Assembly: GCA_016169945.1 (NCBI GenBank)
Contig: JADLSH010000099.1
Location: forward strand, 248,001-312,000
Direction of reading: 5' to 3'
Length of the DNA stretch: 64,000 nt
Source: Trachythela sp. YZ-2020
Lineage: Eukaryota > Cnidaria > Anthozoa > Malacalcyonacea > Clavulariidae
Shown here piece after piece: positions 45,160 through 57,100 of this stretch; the first letter of the stretch is position 1, and each line of letters opens with the position of its first letter. The notes under the pieces were generated by a model. The model searched no databases. It was not told where the DNA came from and saw only the letters and a list, made by a program, of their open reading frames with translations. Made by a program: the position numbers and the translations under genes.

Positions 45160-48100
45160 ATGGAGAGTGAAGACAAGTCTTTAGACGATTTCTTTGCGAA
45201 GAAAGACAAAGGAAAGAAAGGAAAGTCGAAAACCAAAGGGAAGTTTACGACATCTACGTCAATCACCAAGCAAGTTCAAAAACCTGTGAATGAACAAACC
45301 AAGGAACAGAAACCAACCGCAAATCAACTTGCCAACACTAAGGTTAGCATCAAAACATGGTTATGGTGAGAAAAGTATTGGCAAATTATTAAATGTGTGT
45401 TTGGGATCCAAACATGTGAATAATTATATTTTAATAATTTGATTATATAATTTTTGGTCGGTTGGTCGCAAACTCTGGGGTTGTTTGATCACAGTGGCTA
45501 TTCATCCAACATCAGATGCCAATTTGTAACCGCTATTTACCCAATGCAATGTTATGCATGCAACATTCACACTGTTTTAGTCAATACATTACCCTTGCCT
45601 GTGCCTAATGTAGGAGTCAATTCCAACTGCGATCATCCCCCCGGGCGAACCCCCGACAATTTGACTTATCAAATTCCCCACCGTGTGGGTGAAAACCATC
45701 GTCAAATTCCCCACAGTGTGGGTAAAAAACATAGTCTAGTACCCATCTGCCTCATAAGATTCCCATATATAAATTCTTAATGTGTATGTGAAGAGGACCA
45801 GGACACTTTGTTTGAAAGAAATAGTGTATTACTTTTACCATTTTTAACAACTAGAACATAAAGTTCTCCAACAAAACAAACCAAATATTTTATTCATATA
45901 CATGCATGTATACTTGCTGTCCACACTTTTCAAGCTGCAACTCATGCAGAGGGTTCTGATATTTTAATAGAAGCTTAAGCAAGCAACGTTTTTTTATTCA
46001 CAGACGCCAACCCGGAAGTAAATTGAGCAGTTATAGATGGTGACAGCCATTCTTGTTTGACATCAAAAACGTGAAATTAGATTGACTACTGTTCTTGATT
46101 TCAAGCAACAAAGTTCTGTTGACAGCATAATTAACAGCTAAGTTATGTACGCATATTACAGCAGTTCTATGAACATCGTTGGTGCGGTTCCAAACTTTAT
46201 ACAAAAGCATTTTTAAGGCAGAACTTTACACAATAAATTTCCACGTGAAAACTTCTCAAGCCAATAAAATTAGTCGATTATGAAGTTCTAAGCGCGACCA
46301 CTGACCAATTTTGCACAACCGGGAAACAAGTCAAATGCCCGACAGGATGAGAATGGTTTTGCATCAAATTCCCACCTGTGTGGAATTAAACTCTGGTCAA
46401 ATCCCGGGGTTTTGCCCAGCGGGGATGATCGCAGTCGGAATTGACTCATTCAGCCCAGATCGTAACTTTCAATCAACACCTTAACCACTCGGCTACCAAG
46501 GGATTACTTGAAAACTAAAAAAATTTATGTGGTATCATTTGAACATGTTGAAAAAGCCAGGAAAACACATGCTAAAACAACAAGCTATACATAAAAGATA
46601 TAGCTTGCCCTATAACTCTCAGTATGTTGCAAGATATAAGCGAAAACAGCACTTTGATGAAATCCACGATCATGACCACCCAAAATAATAGAATATGTAC
46701 AGTAGCATGATGTAATGATCTCACATGACTTCACAAGCCGAATAACCAGGCTGGGTATTTGCCATATATAAATGCAATTACCCAGCAGGGTTCGAATGTG
46801 AATGTTTGTTTTTGACATGATTTTACCTTCAAATATGGCTCTGTGATTTGGTTTCTGTGGATTAGAATAATTTATATTATAGCGCTCAGCCCGAGTGCAT
46901 TGTTTGGCAAGCCAATCCGACTGAAAAGTTGCATGTAAGCACAGATAGAATTTCATTCCAGGATCACCTCTCACAGTATTTAACTGAGTTATGAATTTGT
47001 TTCACAGTGAACCTAGCAAACTCTATTATTATTCAAATAGTTGTTTTCTCAATTTTGATTGGCTAATTCTCCTGCAAATAACTGGTGAGAATAATACAAC
47101 AGCTGCCAATAACTGGTGCAGACAGTTTTAGCGAGCATTCACACTGCAAACTGCAAACTATCTCAACTGCAAACTATCGATTTTCTCATGCACGTTTTAG
47201 AAACATTGTTCGTTTTTTGCAGAGTTGATTGAAAAATATTTGTCGTGTTGATCTGCTTGCAACTGACAAGTCACTATATTTGTACTTCATCCAATAATTA
47301 GTTGCTGGGGGTCGAAGCAACTATTGGTCTCTGCTCGCATTTTTTTCCGTCGTCGTTGGACACAAAATACACCTACATCATTTTCACGTCATGAAAATTA
47401 TCCAGCAATAGCCCAAATTTTCTGGAGCTGTAGTCCCACTTTAGTCCTTAATCTCCAAACGTTTAATCCCTAAATATTCCATAAACACACCAGACTTCAC
47501 CACGGCATGTGCCATGTGACCGCAGTGAAAAAATAAACCATCAATGTGAGAATTTCTGTAATTTCAGAATTCATATATCTTTAAAATTTTGGTATTTCAA
47601 CACTCGTGCTACTATAATGATTTATACAGCTAAGAGAGCGTGAAAATTTGCACAACATAGTCAAATTTCGGCGCAATCGTATGACTGGATTTTGCGCAAA
47701 TTGCTTCTGCAATCGGCAGTGTACTTCTACTGTATAGTAAACAAGATGTAATAGTAGAAGATGTTAGCAGATGGAATACTCGAACGGAAATGTATATACA
47801 TTTTTTTAGACCTAGCCAGAAGCAGTTGCGAAAAATGTAACTTAGGCCCTCTGACAGGAATTAAACCTGTGGCCTTGCGATTCCGGTGCAGCGCTCTAAC
47901 CAACTGAGCTACAGAGTCCAGTTCCTGAGCATCAACCGCAAGTTCGGTATATAAGATGGGAGTGATGCCAGTATATGGTGTATGGGTAAATATCAAGATT
48001 TTTCTTGGCATCTCGTTCGATGAGACAAGATGTAACATGCACAATAGGCGGATTTTCAGATTTTGCTCTGGGGGGGTGCCTAAAATTTAGGGTGGGTGCC

Positions 48101-51100
48101 AAAAATTTAGGGGGGGGTGAGCGACGGTGCGTAGTGCCGTGCAGCAGGGGTCTGGGGGCACAGTTGGCAATGGGGGTAAGGGGGCGAAGCCCCCAGAAAC
48201 TTTTGAGATCTTTGGTCTTATTTAGTTCAAAATCCTTGTTTTTAGTCTTACTTAGTTCAAAATCTTTAACTCAATCACACTACTGTCATTTATCCCAATG
48301 AGCATTTAAATTTTTTTGTGGGGGTGCAAATTTCTCTAGGTGGGGTGGGAAAACTTTTTTGGGGGGTGCAAAATATTTTTTGGGCGGTGCGCACCCCCCC
48401 GCACCCCCCCAGAAAATCCGCCTATGCTTGTACTTCTATAATGCTTTATGCCATTAAAAAGAGCGTAAAACATTTGCACAATATAATCGACTGGAATTGC
48501 CTGCAGTTGTGTAACTTAATGCTTGCCCGGGACAAGTATATAATCATTACGGGCAGGTAGAAGTTTCTTCTTGGTTGCCTGAGCGGGCAAGTTGCTTTCT
48601 GTTTCAGCTTTGTCAGAAATAGCTGGCCATCTCTAAGTTGTTATCCCCAAGTACAGTATTGAATGAGTAAAATGTAGACCAGTTGGCAATTAACTATTCA
48701 TTCTGCTCAATAATCTGAAAAATGTCAATAAATTAACATGGCATGACGACCATTGTACGACGAACATTGTGCGACGGACATTGTGCATTAACTTAAATTC
48801 AACTTCAATTCTTAAGGAGAATAAAATAATGGTGATTGGTGTAGATTGGTGTTAAATATAATGCAAATTGTATTTTATTTTTAAAATCAATAAAAGATCC
48901 CAGCAAATTACTTTTAAACCACACATATTATATATAAGAAAATGTTATTAGCTAACGAGTAACGTTTCGTTGTTTACAGTACAACATCTTAGAGCATTTA
49001 TACATGGTATGTTATATATATTTACAAAATAGAATCATGTTTTTAAATTACGAAAACGGTTACAATATTCAAAAGAACGAATGAACATAAGGAAACGGAA
49101 ACAACTTATCAGTAATCATGTTGTTAGTGTCAGATTAATTGGCAGAAGGTTAATGTTAATTGATTAGTAATTAAGAGTTAATAATAAAACTAGAATAAAT
49201 CCAGAGGATTTTAGCGTTATTTAGCGGATTTTAGCAAGTTATATTAGCGTTAAGGACTGGGTTAATTCTGGATAATAATAGGCTTTCGCGAATAAGAAGG
49301 TCAAATTCAGAAGTACCCGATGAAAGGATCTTAAAGTCAGACACAGCGACCGGGTGTGTATGAATATGCTTATGAGCGAGAATGGCAGACATAGTTGAAG
49401 CAGCGCGTATTTTGCCAGTCTTGTGAAATTCCCATATGCTCTGAAATACGTGTGTGAATGCGTCGGCGTGTTTGGCCAACATACAATGCACCACAGCATT
49501 GACACTTGAACTGATACACAACGTGTGATTTCAAGGCAAAGGGAATTTGGTCTTTGAATGGAAAGAAACTAGAAAGACGGCATGAAGGACGGAAAACAAC
49601 CCGTATAGAGATATGTGGATAAGCAGAAGAGAGAATTTTAGAGAGTTGTGAGCGAATCTGTAAGCCATGATGTCCGGTGAAAGGAAGGCAGAAATAGATA
49701 ATCATCTTAGAGCATGTGTGAACCTTGTCTTTGGAGTTGTAAATCTTGTCAAGGAACAACTTAGTACAACTATCTGTGAGTGCAATAGGGTATCCATTAG
49801 CAGAAAAAATCTGCTTAAATTTCTCCATTTCAGCGTGGAAATATATATAAGAAGAACAAATATTGAAATATCGAGATATAAGAGACAAAAGTAGACCTTT
49901 TCTGTACATCATAGATTCATAGCAATAAAGCTGTCAAAGTTTGTAAACAATCCAGTGGAAGTACATTTATGATGTACGGAAGTAGAGAATGAACCGTTTG
50001 AACGCATTACGTCAACGTCGAGGAAAGGAAGAGAGGAATTGCTTTCAAGCTCATGTGTGAATTTGATATTAGGATGTTTGGAATTGAGATAAGAAAGAAA
50101 GGGAAGTACGTGGTCACGTGATTGAAAAATTAGGAAGCAATCATCAGCATAGCGACGATGGAATATTGGCTTAAAGTTAGTAGGGCAGTCAGTTAACCAA
50201 GTTTTCTCATGGAATGATAGGAAAATGTTAGCGAAGAGTGGACCAAGCGGTGAACCCATTGCCACGCCATCAACCTGCTCGTATAAAACACCATCAAATA
50301 AGAAATGACATTTTTTACAGATAAGTTGAGAAGTCGAGTAAATTCATCAACTGAGAGCCAATGAAAGCGTGCAGTATTAGAGAAACACTTATTTACAATT
50401 ATACTAATGGTTTCGTCCAATGGTATATTAGTGAAAAGAGACTTAACATCAAAACTTGCCATTACAACATTGTTAGTATTAAAGGTTATGCTCATGCAAT
50501 TCGTTAACAAATGCAAAAGTATCAGTTATAGTATAGGAGTTAGTAGAGAAAGGACTGAAGAAGTGGGACAAGAAACTTGGCAAGTTTGTAAGCATGAGTA
50601 CCTACAGCAGAGATAATAGGTCTACATGAAAAATTAGGTTTATGTACCTTTAATAGGCAGCCCGTATAAAATACCTGGTCTAGAGCCAATTGACACAGTT
50701 GTCATTGTAGTAAGTTGTTTATTGCTGGGCTCTTTTATTCATTTTTAAAATAAGACTTCCGCCTGGTGTATCAATAGCTATACCAACAGTATCATGCTTA
50801 CTGCAATCCTTTTCTTCAAATTTTGTTATGTGAACCAAAGCTAGACCTAATGGCAAGTGAATTCTATTCAGGGCAACCAGTTTTCATGTCCAGCTTGCCC
50901 TGATCACAAGTGGTCAAAAAAGTTAAGTTACACCACTGTGTCTCTGAGTATACTAAATTTTGGGCACCTCCCTCAATACCCAGAGCGCTGCACAGGAAAT
51001 CCGAAATCACAGGATCGCAGGTTCGATTTCTGACAGAGGGCCTATAGTCGCAACTGCTCCTGCTTAGGATCACTGGCATCTAGGCTGATGCGATATATCG

Positions 51101-54100
51101 ATATTTTCGATAAATATTTCAAAAATATCGATATTCGATTTCTCGCATATCGAAAGTTTTACTAGCCTACTTAATCTTCTTTTTTTCGGCAATTATTGCG
51201 GCGCGTATCAGCGCAGGTTTAAAAACAAAGTATCAAAATATCACAGCTCATTCTAACTCACTGTTCTGTTGCGAAGGAAAGTCTAGACAATATGTCGAAT
51301 CAACGAAGTCCTGTTTGGAATTACTTTAAGAAAAGTGATGATGACCCTACATGTCAGCTCTGTTATAAACAATCGTACGAGCTTTAAGATTCAAACATTT
51401 TCGAAACCATTAAGCTTGTAAATAAATATTTAAACATTCATAAACTGTTGTAAATAAACCTTTAATGTTTGACTAGTTTCATGCAACTCTGTTTTTTGCT
51501 GTTTGTGATGCGGTATACATGCAAGTTGACTAAACTACGTTTTCTAATTTGCATAATTCGATATTATCGATATTTTTATCGATATCGATTTTTTTTTCAA
51601 TATCGCATCAGCCTACTAATATGTATAAACATGACATATTATGGGTTTTCAATTTTTCAAAGTGTATGTACTGGTTCTTAAATAACACTACTCTATAGCT
51701 ACACACACATCTCCATTAAGCTAATGAGTACAGTTGTGCATTATTGTGAGAAGAGAGAGAATTGTCTACCAGCTATAATTAATAGCCCCCATCAACTCTC
51801 AATATGGAGTATCTTGTTGTCAATATTTTATTCAGTTTTTCGAGTAATACCTTGTCCTATAACTTTGAGACAGGCAAGTTTTTTTTTGCAAATTAGCCTT
51901 TACTTGCCTGAACAGGCAGGAAAGAAGAAACATTTACTTGCCCGTGATAATTTGAAGTTGTCTCAGACAATTGTTACCGTAAGTTACAGCACTGATTAAA
52001 GTTCAATATTTGTGTATCTAGAATGAAGAAGAATGGGAAGACTTCAATGAGCCAAAAGAGAAAGATTACTCAGGTCTGAAAGTGCAATCCCTTCAAACAA
52101 GGTAAGTAGTTTCTTTCGTAAAATACTGTAGAACCTTTTGTATAATTATGTGGTTTTTATTTGGCACTAGAATTACCCGTTTACATGAGACCCGGACGAT
52201 CGAAGTCAGAACGGGATTGAAATTATCAGCAGGTTTACATGAGACCGGTTCAAAAGTACAGTCGACAATTGATGCTGTTAATCTTGTCTACAGTTGTTTA
52301 TTATCAGTGTTGTTCCGAAATTCAGACCGGTCTGGAAATAATTTGTGTTTACATTCATCTCCCTCTGAGTTCGTCCCGGTCTGAAGATATTCGGTTCGGG
52401 CGGTTTCATTTCCCAGTCTCGTGTAAACACCTATTATAGATAATACTATGACTGAAACGAAATCGTCCCCGAAATGGGCTCAGGAAACGAGGCCTTATGT
52501 TCTCAGCTTATATTTTGGTACTGGGCTTATTTATGTGTGTAAGCTTTTTGGGTAATTTGCGAAAAGCCATCCGCAGTGTTCAATTATGGAGGAAAAAACC
52601 CACCATTTTCCTTGCTTTATGTCAAGTGGAATTCATTATTGATCTAGGGAAAGAATGGATGAAAATGACGATGATAGAGACGAAAATGCAGAAGAATATG
52701 ATGAAGGTACCCTATATTTACCGATTAAGCTACAATGTACCTGAATTTTATTTAAATTTGTCTGAAACCAGACGATTTACCTGGTCAAAGGGAAGGTGTT
52801 AGGTTAAGTTTAAAGTGTAAATGTGCACTAATGCAGGCTTCGCAATTCAGGTTGACAATCCGCAAAAGATTGCCAACCTGACATGACAATAGATTCGCCC
52901 TGCAATTACAGTACGTGAATTCAGAGCAAGAGAAAAAAGCAGATGTTGCAATATTCCGGCCTTACCATATTTAAACTTTAATTAAGGGACTGGTCATAAA
53001 TTAGCAGGCGTGGAGGGAGGGGGAGAGAGAATTTGTGCTCACCCTTGATCATAAAGATCATTGTGTTTTATATAGAATTACAGGAATAGTATTATAAGTA
53101 CTTTTCCATGTCCGTAACATTTCCTAGCTTTTATAATATTTAAGTTTTCTGTATTCTGCTTCAGTATAAAAATTCTCACACTAGTGTGAAAACGGTATTG
53201 GAGTTATTATCTGTGCAGGGGAGGGTCATGACATTTGTGTCCAAGTTCAAGGGAGGGCCAAAATATTTCATACCCATCGCTAAGAAGGGTCACAATATCT
53301 CCACCTCCCCCCTCCCCTGCTAATTGATGACCAGTCCCTAAGGAAATGTATGCTAAACGTTTTTCATGACGTCTTCGCCATAATGTCATTTCAATAGCAT
53401 ATCTTACGCTATCGAAATGTCAAACTGAAACAGGCGACAAAGATTCTGCAATTTTTTTGTGCAGTCGATCACTTTTAAGAAAAATGCCATAACGTAATTT
53501 CAATAATTATGTCACAAATACTTCCTTGGCCTGCAATGGCAATGCAATTTACCATTCATGAGAATGAGGCTCCTGTGCCAGGATGTAATTATCGAAAGAG
53601 TGTATTACAGTAGAACAAGATCTTTATATTGCTGTATATATATGTACTGCAGGCACATTTTTTTGAAAACTTCAATTTGCCGAACTGTTGCCCGTTACCT
53701 TATTTGCTTTCAGGTCAGCAAAACTTTCGCAGTCCTGCTGATGCATGATAATGATGTACCCTTTGTTAATATTTCACTTTGTCTAATGGTGGCAAAAGAT
53801 TAAGTGCTAGTGTAGATGGTATTACTGCTCAAGGGTCTGCCGCCAAGCCAGGGGTTAAAAAATAGGCGTACAGGCGTATGATTTTATACGCCGAAAAATG
53901 CTTGGCGTACAGTACGTCAAGTATCTAAGGAAACGTACGATCACGTACACTTGGCGGCCCAGGGTTGGATCCAGCTTGATTTTATAGAGGGGGGTGCTAA
54001 GCGGGCTTTGGTCATGAAGCAGGGCGTGGTCGGCGACCGAGGAAGGGTTAATCACCACTGAGGACCCCCTACAGGGTCAAGGGGTTATCTTGACAGAAAT

Positions 54101-57100
54101 TGTTTGAAAAATAAGATGGCCTAGATGGTTAAAAAGGCCCATCAATGGCCCAATATTATATTTTTGTTTGATAAATGCCCTGTCAAATCCAAAATTTGGA
54201 TTTGATATGCAAATTGGCACCCCTCCTGCACCCCCTTGGCCAAGGCTCCCCCCTGCACCCCCCCAGTAAATCCATCCCTGACACTTGCTATACAGCTCCT
54301 TTGTGTTAACCTACAAATTCTTCAGACAACGAGCATTCTCTATAGTTCGAGTTAGCGTCATTAATTTTCCATCTCGCTCTCTGCAGCTCTTTTTAGTCTT
54401 ACCAACAATTTCACGTTGTTTGACGGTTAACTCGCGAGTAACAACGTTTTAAATATTATTTTAGTTTAAAGTAAGGCTCGTCTTTCTTTGCTTTGAAACT
54501 CGGTAAGCGGAAACAGGAAATGACTACAACAGAGAACATGGGTAAAACTAGTTTAGAAAATCGTACGTCAACATCGATAAAACGTACGCTAACTTGGTTA
54601 TAAAGCGTACGACATTTCTCAAGCATTTTTAACCCCTGAAAGCATTCTACTTAATTATTTTGTCCAACGCCAGACAATTTAGGGCAAAACTCTTTCGCTT
54701 ACTACTTTTTATTGTATTGTACTTACAGATTTTGTAAAGAATTATGAAATGAAAATCATTATTTTGAACTTTTCCAGGGGGGTGCGCACCCCTCCTAGCC
54801 TTGACCAAGGGGGGGTGCAGGATTGGTGCCAATTCCTATATCAAATCAAATTTTGGATTTGACAGGGCATTTATCAAACAAAAATATAACATCGGGCCAT
54901 TGATGAGCCTTTTTGACCATCTAGGCAATCTTATTTCTAAAATATTTTATGACAAGTTAACTCCCTTGACCCTGTAGGGGGTCCTCAGTGGCGATTCATC
55001 CTTCCTCGGTTGCCGACCACCCCCTGCTTCATGACCAAAGCCCACTTAGCACCCCACCCCCCCCCCCCATCAAATCAAGCTGGATCCGTCCCTGATTACT
55101 TTTCTCATTCACCTACTGTACTTTGTTTCCAGACTGTGCAGAAAGGAAAGACAAATACGGTGTTTGGCATGTGGTTTCTCGACCCACCGTTCCAGGTAAC
55201 GAATCATATGATTTTGTACAGTAGATACTTCGTTTGTTATTCCTAGTTCGATGATTATTTGTTCCTAGTTTTGTAACACATTTTATCATTAGGCAACTTA
55301 ACGTTTCAACAGTCAAAACAATAAGCATACTTTTACGTTTTGGCTTTACTCGTGGCTAGCACGTGTTCGTTAATTAGTATGAATTAAAGAGTGAGTATCA
55401 TGTTTATAAGTTGATAAATACAACATATAAACACCGTTAGAACATTTTCCTTGAGGTTTTTAAGCAAATTATAGTTGTTCATAGTTGAAACATGACTCAA
55501 TGCTGCCGGTGTAACGGAAATGGACGGTGTAGAGGATGTATTTGTGCTAAGAATAACCGGGTTTGTACAAACTGTAAGCCAGGAAAAGACAAACGATGTG
55601 AAAATCAAACAACGGTTCTGCCAAGTTTAACTCAAGATGGATCCCCAACTGCTCAAGTACATGAGCCAAGCCTAAATCAACAGCAAGTTCTTGTTGAAGA
55701 AACAACGACTATAGCTGATCAAAATCCGAGTGTACGACTATTAGAAACAGAACAGCTGCCAGATTTTGTTCCTGTACAGCTTGCAACGTTTAAATGGGGA
55801 GAAATTGAAGGAGAAGCGTTTGTTCATGATATTCAAGAAAGTTATAACGAAATAGTCCATTGGAGGCGTAATTTGTTTAAAATTCCATCTGGACAAGCGG
55901 GTAAATCGTTTGTGCGTGAGCTTACTCGAATGTTTCAATCTTAAGGCAATTTTCCATTACGGTCGCTTTGCCCGCGCGGGCGGAGCGACCATGTTTCAAC
56001 TTCCGCTGTAGGTGTCTAGCATGAGATTTTTTTGTCCGCTTTACACCTCGCGGACACGCCTGAAAGTTGAACTAAAATCAACTTTCTTGGCGTGCCCGCG
56101 CGACTAATTATTCACATGATTCGAAGCGGTCGTTTCGCCCGCGCGGGCAAAACGAATGAATGGGGACATTAATGACCTCCTAGATGAGGGTTGTGCTATG
56201 CAACAACGATTAGGCAGACAATATAAGCAACGATCATGTGAGCATACTGCCAGAGTTTTTGCGAAGCTGATGATGCAGGGTAAAGTAAGAGCAGCGCTTC
56301 GGCTGATTTCAGAAGACAACAATGGAGGAATTCTATCCTTAGATAGCCGTGCTCTTCCCGACAACCCTGAGACTGTCAGAGAATCCCTTTTGAAAAAGCA
56401 TCCACCTGGTAGACCCCCCATACCATCAGCCATAGTTAGTGGAGATGTCAACGTAGAACCACATCCAGTCATTTTTGATGGAATTGATGAAGATTTAATA
56501 CGGAATACAGCCATTAAAACAGAAGGAAGTGCAGGGCCATCTGGTCTTGATGCAGCGGCTTGGCGACGTCTCTGTACATCATTTAAATCATGCTCTTCTG
56601 ATTTATGTCACGCTTTATCTATGGTTGCAAGAAGAATCTGTACCACTTTTGTTGATCCATCAGGTTTAGAAGCATTTGTTGCCTGTCGTCTTATCGCGCC
56701 CGATAAATGCTCTGGAGTACGCCCAATTGGGATTGGAGAGGTGTCTCGTCGAATCATAGGTAAAGCGATTTCTAAAGTCCTTGGTCATGATATCCAAGAA
56801 GCTACAGAAGCTACAGGTCCAGACATGTGGTGGACATTTGTCAGGCTGGTAGGTAGGTAGGTAGGTAGCCACTTCAACTAATTGATTGATTTCCAAGTGG
56901 GACGTGATTTAAAACTACAAATATTTACAAATGAATAAAAAAAAGTACACACAAACTATATACAAAATCAATTATATTACTTATAAGTATAATTATCAAT
57001 TATTTATTAATCAGGCTGGCATTGGCATTAGAGATGTTGCTATTAAATATGGACAAAGATTCGCTATTTCTAGCTTGTTCAGACAAAGAATTCCATATTT

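Noticed and set aside
56104..56514. Minus-strand frame of 136 codons
   Set aside because: Antisense shadow of the RLE retroelement coding part.
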